Origin: DASUAS01 sp963809795
GTDB lineage: Bacteria > Actinomycetota > Acidimicrobiia > IMCC26256 > DASPTH01
Length of the DNA stretch: 64,000 nucleotides
NCBI GenBank assembly: GCA_963809795.1
Contig: CAWELN010000021.1
Span: 62,001 to 126,000 of the forward strand
Direction: 5' to 3'
Part shown: positions 1 to 10,131 of the stretch, piece by piece
Layout: each line of letters begins with the position of its first letter
Position numbering within the stretch: position 1 is the stretch's first letter
Notes under the pieces: generated by a model
Seen by the model: only the letters and a program-made list of their open reading frames with translations
Databases searched by the model: none
What the model was told of the DNA's origin: nothing
Made by a program: the position numbers and the translations under genes

Positions 1-984
<984 letters not shown>

Positions 985-1028
985 CCTGAGCCGGTTCCAG
1001 GCACTGAATCCGAGGGGTTTCCCGCGCC

Positions 1029-1352
1029 ATGTACGCAGTCATCCGCACCGGCGGCAAGCAATACAAGGTCGAGGCCGGTGAGCAGCTCGAGGTCGAGCGA
1101 CTCGGGCTCGACGACGGCAGCGAGGTCGAGCTCGCGCCCGTCCTCGTGGTCGACGGCGAGACCGTGCAGGCCACGCCGGCGCAGCTCGACGGCGCGGTGG
1201 TGAAGGCCCGGGTCGTCGGCGCCACCCGCGGGCCCAAGATCGACGGGTTCGTCTACAAGCCCAAGAGCAACAACCGGCGCCGCTACGGCCACCGTCAGGA
1301 CCTCTCGGTCATCGAGATCCTCGACATCACGCCGGCGAGCGCGAAGCAGTAG
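1029..1352 (+). CDS. rplU: 50S ribosomal protein L21
   Basis: 107 aa, the normal L21 length. Starts MYAVIRTGGKQYKVEAG, the conserved L21 N-terminus, and has the basic YKPKSNNRRRYGHRQ segment typical of the 23S rRNA-binding part. L21 is a large-subunit assembly protein. It lies 44 nt after the RNase E/G stop and 10 nt before rpmA, so it is the first gene of the conserved rplU-rpmA-obgE ribosome-biogenesis block. Confidence 0.98.
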   Translation: MYAVIRTGGKQYKVEAGEQLEVERLGLDDGSEVELAPVLVVDGETVQATPAQLDGAVVKARVVGATRGPKIDGFVYKPKSNNRRRYGHRQDLSVIEILDITPASAKQ

Positions 1353-1362
1353 GAGCTGAGCC

Positions 1363-1623
1363 ATGTCGAAGAAGAAGGGCGCGGCCTCATCGCGCAACGG
1401 TCGTGACTCGAACGCACAGCGGCTCGGTGTGAAGGTCTTCAGTGGCACCGAGGTGCACGCGGGCACGATCATCGTGCGCCAGCGGGGCACGCGGTTCCAC
1501 CCGGGCGAGAACGTCGGCAAGGGCAGCGACGACACCCTGTTCGCCACCGCGACCGGCGTCGTGAAGTTCGGCCACCGTCGGGGGCGCAAGCTCGTCGACA
1601 TCATCCCGTCCGCACCCGAGTAG
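1363..1623 (+). CDS. rpmA: 50S ribosomal protein L27
   Basis: 86 aa. Begins MSKKKGAASSRNGRDSNAQRLGVK, the L27 tail that reaches toward the peptidyl-transferase centre, and contains the family motif IIVRQRGTRFHPGENVG. There is no N-terminal pre-cleavage extension of the Firmicutes kind. An AGGAG Shine-Dalgarno lies 8 nt before the ATG. Cotranscribed with rplU (10-nt gap). Confidence 0.98.
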   Translation: MSKKKGAASSRNGRDSNAQRLGVKVFSGTEVHAGTIIVRQRGTRFHPGENVGKGSDDTLFATATGVVKFGHRRGRKLVDIIPSAPE

Positions 1624-1668
1624 GGACGACGGCGGGGGAACTCGACCGGCGCGCGGCCACGCCGTCCT

Positions 1669-1674
1669 TAGGCT
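1669..1674 (+). promoter_or_regulatory. -10 element TAGGCT of a leaderless obgE promoter
   Basis: TAGGCT fits the actinobacterial TAnnnT -10 and ends 6 nt before the GTG start of obgE. No Shine-Dalgarno precedes that GTG, so transcription probably starts at or next to the start codon. Inferred from pattern only. Confidence 0.55.
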
Positions 1675-1680
1675 GACGGC

Positions 1681-2952
1681 GTGTCCTCGTTCGTCGACGT
1701 CGTCCAGGTCAACCTCCGCGGCGGTGACGGCGGCGCGGGCGCGGTGTCCTTCCGGCGCGAGGCCCATGTCCCGAAGGGCGGGCCCGACGGCGGCGACGGC
1801 GGCTCGGGCGGCGACGTCCACCTGCAGGCGGACCGCAACGTGGCGTCGCTGCTCGCCTACCGCGATCACCCGCACCGGCGGGCGGAGTCGGGCAAGCACG
1901 GGTCGGGCAACAAGCGCCACGGCTCCCGCGGCGCCGACCTCGTGGTCATGGTGCCCGAGGGCACCCAGGTGAAGGCCCGCGACGGTGAGCTCCTCGCCGA
2001 CCTCGTGCGCCACGGCGACCGCTACCTCGCCGCCCGCGGTGGGCAGGGCGGCCGCGGCAACGCCCGCTTCCTGTCCAACGCCCGGCGCGCGCCGGGGTTC
2101 GCCGAGCAGGGCGAGTACGGCGAGGAGCACTGGCTGCGCCTCGAGGTCAAGCTGCTCGCCGACGCCGCGCTCGTCGGCTTCCCCAACGCGGGCAAGAGCA
2201 CGTTGATCGCGGCGATGAGCGCGGCGAAGCCGAAGATCGCCGACTATCCGTTCACCACGCTCGAACCGAACCTCGGCGTGGTGCGCTTCCGCGACCACGA
2301 GTTCGTGGTGGCCGACATCCCGGGCCTCATCGAGGGTGCCGCCGAAGGACGCGGCCTGGGGCACGAGTTCCTCCGCCACGTGGAACGGGCGCGGGTGCTC
2401 GTGATCCTCCTCGACCTCGCGCCGGTCGACGAACGGCCGCCGGCCGAGCAGGCCCGGGTGCTGCTCGACGAGCTCGGCCGCTACCGACCCGAGCTCCTCG
2501 AACGGCCGCGGCTCTTCGTCGGGTCGAAGGCCGACGTCGCCACCTTCACGCTCGAGGACGCGTTCCACGGTGACGCACTCGACGGCGCCGACGGACTGAC
2601 GATCTCGGCGGTCACCCGGGAGGGGCTCGACGAGCTCCTGGGCCGGCTCGGCACGTTGGTCGGCGCGGCGCGCGCGGAGGAACCCGAACCCGAGCCGTTC
2701 GTGGTGCTGCGCCCGGCGGAGGAGGGCTTCACCGTCGTACGCGACGACGACGGCGCGTGGCGCGTGCACGGACGCACGGCCGAGCGCGTGGTGGCCATGG
2801 CCGACCTCACCAATCTCGAGGCGATGGAGTACGTGCAGTACCGCCTGCGGAAGATGGGCGTCGAGCGCGCCCTCGCGCGCGCCGGCGCGCGCGAGGGCGA
2901 CGTCGTACGCATCGGTCCCGTCGAGCTCGACTACCTCGAGGGCATCGGGTGA
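1681..2952 (+). CDS. obgE: GTPase Obg/CgtA
   Basis: 423 aa. Glycine-rich Obg fold (residues 1-158), then a G domain with G1 GFPNAGKST (166-173), the TT switch in PFTTLEPNLG and DIPGLIEG (212-219), and a C-terminal OCT domain (about 345-420) as found in Gram-positive Obg proteins. Obg GTPases bind the 50S subunit and couple ribosome maturation to stress and growth. Third gene of the rplU-rpmA-obgE block, but with its own TAGGCT -10 box, so it may also be transcribed alone. GTG start chosen because the Obg N-terminus (SSFVDVVQVNLRGGDGG) begins there. Confidence 0.97.
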   Translation: MSSFVDVVQVNLRGGDGGAGAVSFRREAHVPKGGPDGGDGGSGGDVHLQADRNVASLLAYRDHPHRRAESGKHGSGNKRHGSRGADLVVMVPEGTQVKARDGELLADLVRHGDRYLAARGGQGGRGNARFLSNARRAPGFAEQGEYGEEHWLRLEVKLLADAALVGFPNAGKSTLIAAMSAAKPKIADYPFTTLEPNLGVVRFRDHEFVVADIPGLIEGAAEGRGLGHEFLRHVERARVLVILLDLAPVDERPPAEQARVLLDELGRYRPELLERPRLFVGSKADVATFTLEDAFHGDALDGADGLTISAVTREGLDELLGRLGTLVGAARAEEPEPEPFVVLRPAEEGFTVVRDDDGAWRVHGRTAERVVAMADLTNLEAMEYVQYRLRKMGVERALARAGAREGDVVRIGPVELDYLEGIG

Positions 2953-2974
2953 TGGCGACGCAGCGGAGTCGACC

Positions 2975-4072
2975 GTGACGACGGGCTCCACCGTCGTGGT
3001 GAAGGTGGGGACGTCGTCGATCACCTCGGAGCAGGGCGAGATCGACGACGCGTCCCTCGTCAAGCTGTGCCAGGAGCTCGCCGACGCGCGGGCCGCGGGT
3101 CACGAGGTGGTGCTGGTCAACTCGGGCGCGATCGCCGCCGGCCTCCCCGCGCTGGGCATGGACGTGCGCCCCAGCGACATCGGGACGCTCCAGGCGGTGG
3201 CGGCGGTCGGCCAACCGCGGCTGATCGAGCGCTTCGGCGCGATCCTGGGCCGGCACGGGCTGCTCGCGGGCCAGGTGCTGCTCACGCCCCACGACTTCGG
3301 CATGCGCACGCAGTACCTCCACGCGCGCGCGACGTTGCGGCGCCTCCTCGACCTCGGTGTCGTCCCCGTCGTCAACGAGAACGACACCGTCGCCGACGAC
3401 GAGATCCGCTACGGCGACAACGATCGGCTCGCCGCGCTGGTCTCGCACCTCGTCGGCGCCGACCTCCTCGTGCTCCTCACCGACACCGCGGGCATCTTCA
3501 CCGCCGATCCGCGTCTCGACGCCGGCGCGTCGCTCATCGAGGAGATCGTCGAGGTCGACGCCGCGCTCGAGGCGGTCGCCGGCGGCACCGGGACCGCACG
3601 GGGGAGCGGCGGCATGGCCACCAAGCTGGCCGCGGCCCGGATCGCGGCGTGGTCCGGCGTGCGGGCCGTCATCGCCGCCGCCGACACGCCCGACGTCGTC
3701 AGCGCCGCCATCGCCGGGCGGCCGGTGGGCACGGTCGTGCGCGCCCGGGCCGAGCGGCTCCCGAGCCGCAAGCTGTGGATCGCGTTCGCCCGCGCCGCGT
3801 CGGGCCGGGTCGTGGTCGACGACGGCGCCCGCCGCGCTCTGTGTCGCGACCACCGCTCTCTGCTGCCGGCGGGGGTCCTCGGCGTGGAGGGCTCGTTCGA
3901 GGCCGACGACGCGGTGGAGATCGTCGACGGGTCCGGGGTGCCGTTCGCCAAGGGCCTCGTGCGCTACGCCTCGGCGGTGCTGGAGCGGGTGGCCGGCCGC
4001 CAGACCTCCGAGCTGGGGGACGGGCTGCCCCACGAGGTGGTCCACCGGGACGATCTCGTGGTCCTCCCCTGA
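2975..4072 (+). CDS. proB: Glutamate 5-kinase
   Basis: 365 aa; phosphorylates L-glutamate with ATP, the first step of proline synthesis. Amino-acid-kinase domain (about 1-255) with VVKVGTSS, NSGAIAAGLPALGM and VVNENDTVADDEI followed by GDNDRLAALV. A C-terminal PUA domain (about 268-355) follows, as in full-length ProB. GTG start 22 nt after obgE. The 14 bases before the start (AGCGGAGTCGACC and G) recur before ilvE in this window. proA follows after a 311-nt gap. Confidence 0.97.
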   Translation: MTTGSTVVVKVGTSSITSEQGEIDDASLVKLCQELADARAAGHEVVLVNSGAIAAGLPALGMDVRPSDIGTLQAVAAVGQPRLIERFGAILGRHGLLAGQVLLTPHDFGMRTQYLHARATLRRLLDLGVVPVVNENDTVADDEIRYGDNDRLAALVSHLVGADLLVLLTDTAGIFTADPRLDAGASLIEEIVEVDAALEAVAGGTGTARGSGGMATKLAAARIAAWSGVRAVIAAADTPDVVSAAIAGRPVGTVVRARAERLPSRKLWIAFARAASGRVVVDDGARRALCRDHRSLLPAGVLGVEGSFEADDAVEIVDGSGVPFAKGLVRYASAVLERVAGRQTSELGDGLPHEVVHRDDLVVLP

Positions 4073-4383
4073 CCGGGAGCGGCCCCGATCACCCGCCCCA
4101 GGGGCAATTCGGCACCCGCCCTTGCGCACCGGCCCCGCGTCCGTCACACTCCTACCTCACCAGCTCGTCGTCGACCGGCGGGGGGAGAGTCCTCGCACGA
4201 GGGCTTCGACGGTCGGCGAGGAGCGGGAGGAAGGTGAGGCCGGGTCGCCTCGGCCGCAGCGCCCCCGGGCGACCGGCGGGATGCGCGGCTGGCGGGCGAC
4301 ACGGCCTCACCCCTCCCGAAGGCCGGGTCCGAGCGGGCCGAACTCCAGCCGGTCGTCCACAGGCCCCGGGTACACTCGCCGCC
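4073..4383 (+). other. proB-proA spacer, 311 nt without a gene
   Basis: No ORF with codon bias and no tRNA or recognisable RNA family. It has some pairing potential (CTCGTCGTCGACCG near 4162 against CGGTCGGCGAG near 4211) and ends in the TACACT -10 box of proA at 4371-4376. Unusually long for this gene-dense window. Confidence 0.5.
4371..4376 (+). promoter_or_regulatory. -10 element TACACT of a leaderless proA promoter
   Basis: TACACT matches TAnnnT and ends 7 nt before the ATG of proA, which lacks a Shine-Dalgarno. It suggests that proA is transcribed from its own leaderless promoter rather than only by read-through from proB. Confidence 0.6.
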
Positions 4384-5640
4384 ATGTCCGCGCCCCTGGC
4401 CGTGCCCGAGCTCGGGCGGCGGGCGAAGGCCGCCGCCGCGCTCCTGGCGTCGGCCTCCACCGCGGAGAAGAACGCCGCGCTGGTGGCCGCGGCCGACCTC
4501 CTGGACCAGCGCGCCCACGACCTGCTGGCGGCGAACCGGCTCGACGTCGAGGCCGCCGACGCGGCCGGGATGGACGCCGGACCGCTCGACCGGCTGCGCC
4601 TCACCGACGCCCGGATCGGCGCCATGGCCGACGGCCTGCGCGCGGTCGCGGCGCTGCCCGACCCGATCGGCGAGGTGCTCGACGGCTGGCGGCGTCCCAA
4701 CGGGCTGCGCATCGAGCGGCGCCGCGTGCCCCTCGGCGTCGTCGCGATCATCTACGAGAACCGCCCGAACGTCACCAGCGACGCCGCCGGCATCTGCCTG
4801 AAGTCGGGCAACGCCGCCATCCTGCGGGGCTCGGCCACCGCGCTCCGGTCGAACCTGGCCATCGCCGAGGTGCTCCGCGACGGCCTCACCAAGGCGGGAC
4901 TGCCCGCCGACGCGGTGCTGCTCGTCGACGACGTCCGCCACGAGGCCGCGGTCGAGCTCATGCAGCTCACCGACGTCGTCGACTGCCTCATCCCGCGCGG
5001 TGGTCCCGCGCTCATCCAGAGCATCCGCGACCACGCGACGGTACCGGTCATCATCGACGGCGACGGCAACTGCCACGTGTACGTCGACGCCACTGCCGAT
5101 CTCGACACCGCGCTCGACATCGTGATCAACGCCAAGACCCAGCGCCCGAGCGTCTGCAACGCGGCCGAGTCCCTCGTGGTGCACGAGTCGGTGGCCGACG
5201 CGTTCCTGCCCCGCGCCGCCACGGCCCTCGTCGAGCACGGCGTCGAGCTGGTCGGCGACGCCGGTGCCCGGGCGCGGGTGCCGGCCATGGGCGAGGCGAC
5301 CGACGACGACTTCGGGCGCGAGTTCCTCGACCTGAAGCTGAGCGTGGCGGTGGTGCCCTCGCTCGACGCCGCCGTCGAGCACGTGAACCGCTACGGCTCG
5401 GGGCACACCGAGGCCATCGTGACCCGCGACCTCGCCGCGGCCCGGCGCTTCACCGACGCGGTCGACGCCGGCACGGTGGTGGTCAACGCGTCCACCCGCT
5501 TCACCGACGGCGCCGAGTTCGGGTTCGGCGCCGAGATCGGGATCTCCACGCAGAAGCTGCACGCGCGCGGCCCGATGGCGTTGCGCGAGCTCACCACCTA
5601 CAAGTACGTCGTGTGGGGCGACGGTCAGATCCGCGACTAA
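4384..5640 (+). CDS. proA: Gamma-glutamyl phosphate reductase
   Basis: 418 aa; NADPH-dependent reduction of glutamyl-5-phosphate to the semialdehyde, second step of proline synthesis. Aldehyde-dehydrogenase fold with IYENRPNVTSDAAGICLKSGN, and the catalytic cysteine (Cys258) in RPSVCNAAESLVVHE. The C-terminal SAEIGISTQK-like segment reads GAEIGISTQKLHARGPM. The ATG was chosen over the longer upstream open frame because the family N-terminus begins here and a TACACT -10 box lies 7 nt upstream. Confidence 0.97.
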   Translation: MSAPLAVPELGRRAKAAAALLASASTAEKNAALVAAADLLDQRAHDLLAANRLDVEAADAAGMDAGPLDRLRLTDARIGAMADGLRAVAALPDPIGEVLDGWRRPNGLRIERRRVPLGVVAIIYENRPNVTSDAAGICLKSGNAAILRGSATALRSNLAIAEVLRDGLTKAGLPADAVLLVDDVRHEAAVELMQLTDVVDCLIPRGGPALIQSIRDHATVPVIIDGDGNCHVYVDATADLDTALDIVINAKTQRPSVCNAAESLVVHESVADAFLPRAATALVEHGVELVGDAGARARVPAMGEATDDDFGREFLDLKLSVAVVPSLDAAVEHVNRYGSGHTEAIVTRDLAAARRFTDAVDAGTVVVNASTRFTDGAEFGFGAEIGISTQKLHARGPMALRELTTYKYVVWGDGQIRD

Positions 5641-5651
5641 ACCACTCGCTT

Positions 5652-6540
5652 ATGGCTGAACGATTCGAATCGGTCGACGACGTCACCAAACGTCTCCGCG
5701 GCGCGGACTACCTCGCGGACGCGGGCATCTCCGGTGTGGTCTTCCTCGCCGACCGCCTCGAGAAGCCGATCCTGGTGGAGGGACCGGCCGGCGTCGGCAA
5801 GACCGAGCTGGCCAAGAGCATCGCCGAGGTCACCGACGCCCGGCTGATCCGGCTGCAGTGCTACGAGGGCCTCGACGAGGCGAAGGCACTGTACGAGTGG
5901 AACTACAAGAAGCAGCTGCTCCGCATCCAGGTCGACAAGGGACACGAGTCGGAGTGGGAGGACGTCGAGTCCGACATCTTCTCCGAGCCGTTCCTGCTCA
6001 CCCGTCCGCTGCTCGAGGCCATCCGCTCCGAGGAGCCCGGTGGTGCTCCTCATCGACGAGGTCGACCGGGTCGAGATCGAGACCGAGGCGCTGCTCCTCG
6101 AGGTGCTCTCCGACTTCCAGGTCTCGATCCCCGAGCTCGGCACGATCGAGGGCAACCAGCAACGTCCCATCGTGCTGCTCACCTCGAACAACACGCGTGA
6201 GCTGTCGGAGGCGCTGAAGCGCCGCTGCCTCTACCTGCACATCGACTACCCGGACATCGAACGGGAGAAGGAGATCGTGCGGGTGCGGGTGCCCGACGTC
6301 GACGAGCACCTGGCCGACCAGATCGCGCGCGTCGTGCGCTCCATCCGCGCGCTCGAGCTGAAGAAGGCACCGTCGATCTCGGAGACCATCGACTGGGCGC
6401 GCACGCTGCTCTACCTGGGCAAGTCCGACGTCGATCCGGCGGTCATCGGCGAGACGCTGCACGTGCTGCTCAAGTACCAGTCCGACATCACCAAGGCCCG
6501 CAAGGAGCTGCAGGTGCCTGAACCTGGCGGTGTGGTCTGA
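5652..6540 (+). CDS. MoxR-family AAA ATPase (apparent frameshift)
   Basis: About 295 aa once read across a +1 shift at the CCC run 6036-6038 (GAGCCCGGTGGTG where GAGCCGGTGGTG would continue EEPVVLLIDEVDR). Walker A GPAGVGKT, Walker B LLIDEVD and sensor 1 LTSNNTRELSEALKRRC are clear. MoxR ATPases act as chaperones that load cofactors or remodel a partner, nearly always with a VWA protein, and the next gene is one. The CoxD-like form MAERFESVDDVTKRL fits the MoxR-VWA (CoxDE-like) pair. The shift is probably a sequence error because both halves are fully conserved. Confidence 0.85.
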
Positions 6541-6557
6541 CCTCGTCGGCTCCGGCC

Positions 6558-8015
6558 GTGTCGCCCGGCTCGGGCGCGTCGCTCACGCTGCTCGACGTCC
6601 TCCAGGGGTTCGTGCACGAGCTGCGCACCGCCGGTCTGCCGGTGTCGATGACGGAGAACCTCGACGCCATGCGCGCGATCGAGTTCATCCCCATCGACGA
6701 CCGGGAGATGTTCAAGGCGGTGCTCAGCGCGACGCTGGTGAAGCACGAGCGCCACCAGAAGGCGTTCGAGACCGTCTTCGAGGTCTACTTCTCGCTGTTC
6801 AGCAGCGGGGTGGACGGCGAGGGCGACGGCGAGCCGTCGGCCGACGGCGAAGAGGGCGCGCTCCAGGACGGCCAGGCGCAGGGCGGCGCCGGCGGCACGC
6901 CGATGTCGCGCGAGGAGCTGGCCGCGATGCTGCTCAAGGCGCTCCAGACCATGGACCGCGACGCGTTGCGCCGGCTGGCGGCGGCGGCGGTGCAGCAGTT
7001 CGCGGGGATGGAGCCGGGGCGGCCCGTCGGCGGCACCTACTACCTGTACCGCACCCTGCGACAGCTCGACCTCGACGACCTGCAGCAGCGCCTCATGGAC
7101 ATGGCGCGTGAGCGGGGCGAGGTCGAGGAGGGCGAGCTGGCCGACCGCCTCGCGCACGAGGAGTTCCAGGCCCGGCTCAAGCAGCTGCGGGAGCTCATCG
7201 AGGAGGAGATCCGTCGCCGGCTGGTCGCGGACCGCGGCGTGGAGGCGATGGCGCGCACGTTGCGCAAGCCGCTTCCCGAGGACATCGAGTTCATGCACGC
7301 CTCGCGCGAAGAGATGCTCGCGCTGCAGCAGGCCGTCTACCCGCTGACCCGGGCGATGGCGGCTCGGCTGGCGCAACGACGTCGGCGTCGGCACCAGGGT
7401 CACCTCGACTTCCGCAAGACGATCCGCGAGTCCCTGTCGTACGGCGGCGTGCCCGCCGACCCGAAGTTCAAGAACCCACACCCGTCGAAGCCCGAGATCA
7501 TGGTGGTGGCCGACATCTCGGGGTCGGTGGCGAGCTTCGCCCGCTTCACGCTGCAGTTCGTGTACGCGATGGCGAGCCAGTTCTCCAAGGTGCGCTCATG
7601 GGTGTTCATCGACGGCATCGACGAAGTGACGCGCTTCTTCCAGGAGTCCGACGACGTCACCGACGCGGTGCAGCGGGTGAACACCGAGGCCGACGTCGTG
7701 TGGGTCGACGGCCACTCGGACTACGGGCACGCGCTCGAGGTGTTCCACCAGCGCCACTTCCACGAGATCACGCCGAAGACGTCGATGATCCTGCTCGGTG
7801 ACGCACGGAACAACTACCACGCGTCGGAGGCGTGGGTCGTCGACGAGATGCGCAAGCGTGGCCGCCACGTCTACTGGCTCGACCCCGAACCGCGCGGCTA
7901 CTGGGACACCGGTGACTCCATCGTCTCCGAGTACGGCAAGTACTGCGACGGCGTGTTCGAGTGCCGCAACCTCCGCCAGCTGCAGCAGTTCGTCGCCACC
8001 ATCGCCGAGGGCTAG
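6558..8015 (+). CDS. VWA domain-containing protein (CoxE-like)
   Basis: 485 aa. The N-terminal half is helical and acidic in the middle (VDGEGDGEPSADGEEG near 93-110). The C-terminal half is a von Willebrand A domain with the metal-ion-dependent adhesion motif DISGS at about residue 319, and a later DARNN segment. Proteins of this family work with the MoxR ATPase encoded 17 nt upstream, probably in metal-centre or complex assembly. The substrate cannot be told here, since no CO-dehydrogenase or other target genes are nearby. GTG start. The stop overlaps the convergent photolyase gene by 4 nt. Confidence 0.88.
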   Translation: MSPGSGASLTLLDVLQGFVHELRTAGLPVSMTENLDAMRAIEFIPIDDREMFKAVLSATLVKHERHQKAFETVFEVYFSLFSSGVDGEGDGEPSADGEEGALQDGQAQGGAGGTPMSREELAAMLLKALQTMDRDALRRLAAAAVQQFAGMEPGRPVGGTYYLYRTLRQLDLDDLQQRLMDMARERGEVEEGELADRLAHEEFQARLKQLRELIEEEIRRRLVADRGVEAMARTLRKPLPEDIEFMHASREEMLALQQAVYPLTRAMAARLAQRRRRRHQGHLDFRKTIRESLSYGGVPADPKFKNPHPSKPEIMVVADISGSVASFARFTLQFVYAMASQFSKVRSWVFIDGIDEVTRFFQESDDVTDAVQRVNTEADVVWVDGHSDYGHALEVFHQRHFHEITPKTSMILLGDARNNYHASEAWVVDEMRKRGRHVYWLDPEPRGYWDTGDSIVSEYGKYCDGVFECRNLRQLQQFVATIAEG

Positions 8016-9370
8016 GTGCCCGCCTTGCGCTCCTTGTACTCGGCGATCGCCTCGCGGTGGTCGACGATCGGCTCGGGGTAGTCGTAGGCGCGCCGCACCT
8101 TGAGCTCGGGGTCGTGCACCGCGCCGCCCTTCACCGCGCGTAGCTCGGGCACGTAGCGCCGCACGTACTCACCCTCGGGGTCGAACCGGGTGCCCTGCAC
8201 CGTCGGGTTGAACACGCGGTGCGGGTTGGTGTCGGTGCCCGTGCCGGCCACCCACTGCCAGTTGAGGTTGTTGTTGGCGACGTCGCCGTCGAGCAGGAGG
8301 TCGAGGAAGTGACGGGCGCCGGCGCGCCAGTCGACGTAGAGGTCCTTGGTGAGGAAGGACGCCACGATGAGCCGGGCCCGGTTGTGCATCCACCCTTCCT
8401 GTCGCAGCTGCCGCATCGCGGCGTCGACGACCGGGTACCCGGTGCAGCCCTCCTGCCAGGCGCGCAACCCGTCGGGATCGTCGCGCCAGCGGTCGCCGCG
8501 GGACTGGTAGTCCGACCACGCGGCGTCGGGGCGGGCGGCGAGGACCTGCAGGTAGAAGTCGCGCCAACAGAGCTGCCGCAGGAACGCGTCGGCGCCTTTG
8601 TGCCGGCCGGCGGCGCGCGCCACCTCGAGCGGTGACACGCACCCGAAGTGCAGGTACGGCGAGAGCCGGGAGGTCGCGTCGCCGGGGAGGTCGTCGTGAC
8701 GGTCGGGGTAGGTGCGGAGGGCCCGCTCGACCCAGGCGTCGAGCTGCCGGTGGGCGGCCCGGGCGCCCCCGGGCACGACGTCAGGCGAGCGGTCGCCCGA
8801 GACGAGGTCGGTGAGGACGGGGAGCGTGCCGGCGTCCACGTCGGGCGGGAGGTCGATGCGCGGCGGGGCGGCCACCACCGCGCGCCGCCGGACGTCGGAC
8901 CAGCGCCGGTAGTACCGCGTGAACACCTTGTAGTGGTCGCCCGCGTCGCCGGGTGTGACCACACCGGGCTCGACGATGGCCATCCCCGGTGCCCGGTGGA
9001 CGTCGATGCCGGCGGCACCGGCCGCGGTCTCGAGCCGTGCGAGCCGAGCTCGCGCGTACGCGCTGGCGTCGTCGCTGACGTGGACGGCGGCCGCGCCGAC
9101 GTCGTTCGCCACCCGCAGGACGCGGTCGACCCAGTCGCCGCGTCGGGTGACGAGTCGCCCACCGAGCGACCGCAACGCGGCGTCGAGATCGGCGAGCGAC
9201 TCGAGCAGGAACCCGGTGCGGTTCGGTCGGTTGAACGCGCCGGCGAGGATGGTGTCGTCGAACACGAACAGCGGGACGACGACGTCGTGACCCCGCACCG
9301 CCTGTGCCAACGCAGGGTGGTCGGTCACGCGCAGGTCGCGCGTGAACACGACGACCGCGCCAGAAGGCAT
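8012..9370 (-). CDS. phr: Deoxyribodipyrimidine photolyase
   Basis: 452 aa cryptochrome/photolyase family flavoprotein that repairs UV cyclobutane dimers with blue light. N-terminal Rossmann-type antenna domain from VVFTRDLRVTDHPAL. The C-terminal FAD domain has RLSPYLHFGCVSPLEVAR, WRDFYLQVL, GYPVVDAAMRQLRQEGWMHNR and LDGDVANNNLNWQWVAGTG, which carry the FAD- and lesion-contacting residues (WMHNR, the Asn/Trp of NNNLNWQW). Class I CPD-type by these motifs. Convergent with the VWA gene. A TAAGGT -10 box sits 6 nt before its ATG. Confidence 0.95.
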   Translation of the reverse strand: MPSGAVVVFTRDLRVTDHPALAQAVRGHDVVVPLFVFDDTILAGAFNRPNRTGFLLESLADLDAALRSLGGRLVTRRGDWVDRVLRVANDVGAAAVHVSDDASAYARARLARLETAAGAAGIDVHRAPGMAIVEPGVVTPGDAGDHYKVFTRYYRRWSDVRRRAVVAAPPRIDLPPDVDAGTLPVLTDLVSGDRSPDVVPGGARAAHRQLDAWVERALRTYPDRHDDLPGDATSRLSPYLHFGCVSPLEVARAAGRHKGADAFLRQLCWRDFYLQVLAARPDAAWSDYQSRGDRWRDDPDGLRAWQEGCTGYPVVDAAMRQLRQEGWMHNRARLIVASFLTKDLYVDWRAGARHFLDLLLDGDVANNNLNWQWVAGTGTDTNPHRVFNPTVQGTRFDPEGEYVRRYVPELRAVKGGAVHDPELKVRRAYDYPEPIVDHREAIAEYKERKAGT

Positions 9371-9376
9371 CGTCCG

Positions 9377-9382
9377 ACCTTA
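9377..9382 (-). promoter_or_regulatory. -10 element TAAGGT of a leaderless phr promoter
   Basis: On the minus strand TAAGGT ends 6 nt before the ATG at 9370. No ribosome-binding site is visible. Confidence 0.55.
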
Positions 9383-9395
9383 CGCCCCTGGCAGT

Positions 9396-10052
9396 TCAGT
9401 CGAGCAGGGCCCACGTCCGGTCGGCGATGGCCGACAGCGCGACCAACTGGGCGCGTTCCCGGCGGCGAAAGACGCGTCCGTCGCGCCCGAGGAGCAGTGC
9501 GGCGTCGTGCGTGGGCAACGACGCCACCGCGAGGTCGTCGGGCCCGGTGGTGCCGTCGGCAACCCTCGGCGACGCGGCCGTGCCGGTGACCAGCGCCCCC
9601 AACACCGACGCGTCGTGGCTCACCTCGCCGGCCGACGCCAGCACCGACCCGTCGACGAGCAGCGCGCTCCAGTCGGCGAGGAACTCGGCGCGGGTCTGCT
9701 CGACGAGGGTGCGGTGCAGCGCCTCGACGCTGCCGGCCGCGCACAGCGTCTTGGCCGACTCGAGCGCGTCGAGCCGCGGGTCCGGGAAGTGGTCGATCGT
9801 GCGCACCTCCTCGACGCTCGCGCCGTCGACCTCCTCGATCTCCCGGACGAGCAGGTCGATCGCGATCGACCTGCGCAGCAGGACCGCGAACTCGTCGACG
9901 GCGACGTTGTCGCCCCGCTCGAGCACGTCGATGCCGACGATGTCGCCGTCGACCGCACCGATGCGGGAGGCGACGAGCCCGAGCGCGCCGGGACGGTCGG
10001 GGAGCCAGACCCGCACGAGGACGTGCGTGGCCGGCTCGGAGGGGTCGCTCAC
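9396..10052 (-). CDS. ACT domain-containing protein
   Basis: 218 aa. The N-terminal part (about 8-80) reads as an ACT-type small-molecule-binding domain: HVLVRVWLPDRPGALGLVASRIGAVDGDIVGIDVLERGD, with the Gly turn of amino-acid-binding ACT domains. The remainder has a GAF-like feel (LLVDGSVLASAGEV, VFRRRERAQLVALSAIADRTWALL) but no catalytic motif. It is probably a sensory or regulatory protein responding to an amino acid. The GTG at 10052 was chosen because the ACT domain begins just after it; the longer frame upstream is non-conserved. The target is unknown. Confidence 0.72.
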   Translation of the reverse strand: MSDPSEPATHVLVRVWLPDRPGALGLVASRIGAVDGDIVGIDVLERGDNVAVDEFAVLLRRSIAIDLLVREIEEVDGASVEEVRTIDHFPDPRLDALESAKTLCAAGSVEALHRTLVEQTRAEFLADWSALLVDGSVLASAGEVSHDASVLGALVTGTAASPRVADGTTGPDDLAVASLPTHDAALLLGRDGRVFRRRERAQLVALSAIADRTWALLD

Positions 10053-10116
10053 GGGATCGATGGTACGGGGCTTGATGACGCGAATGTTTCGCCGAGGTGA
10101 AGACACCGTGCCCCCG

Positions 10117-10122
10117 TAGACT
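10117..10122 (+). promoter_or_regulatory. -10 element TAGACT of a leaderless nadD promoter
   Basis: TAGACT ends 9 nt before the nadD ATG. No Shine-Dalgarno is present in the 9-nt gap. Confidence 0.5.
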
Positions 10123-10131
10123 CGCTCGCCC

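Noticed and set aside
1387..3063. Long minus-strand open frame over rpmA and obgE (and many similar long antisense frames)
   Set aside because: Product is low-complexity Arg/Ala/Gly/Asp-rich, matches no family, and the other strand encodes conserved proteins. Typical shadow of high-GC third positions.
4073..4383. RNase P RNA or other housekeeping RNA in the proB-proA spacer
   Set aside because: The conserved RNase P core motifs are not present; only general GC-rich pairing is seen.
5652..6540. Programmed ribosomal frameshifting in moxR and other shifted genes
   Set aside because: No slippery heptamer or consistent stimulator at the sites; eleven unrelated genes with one-base run-length differences fit sequence error better.
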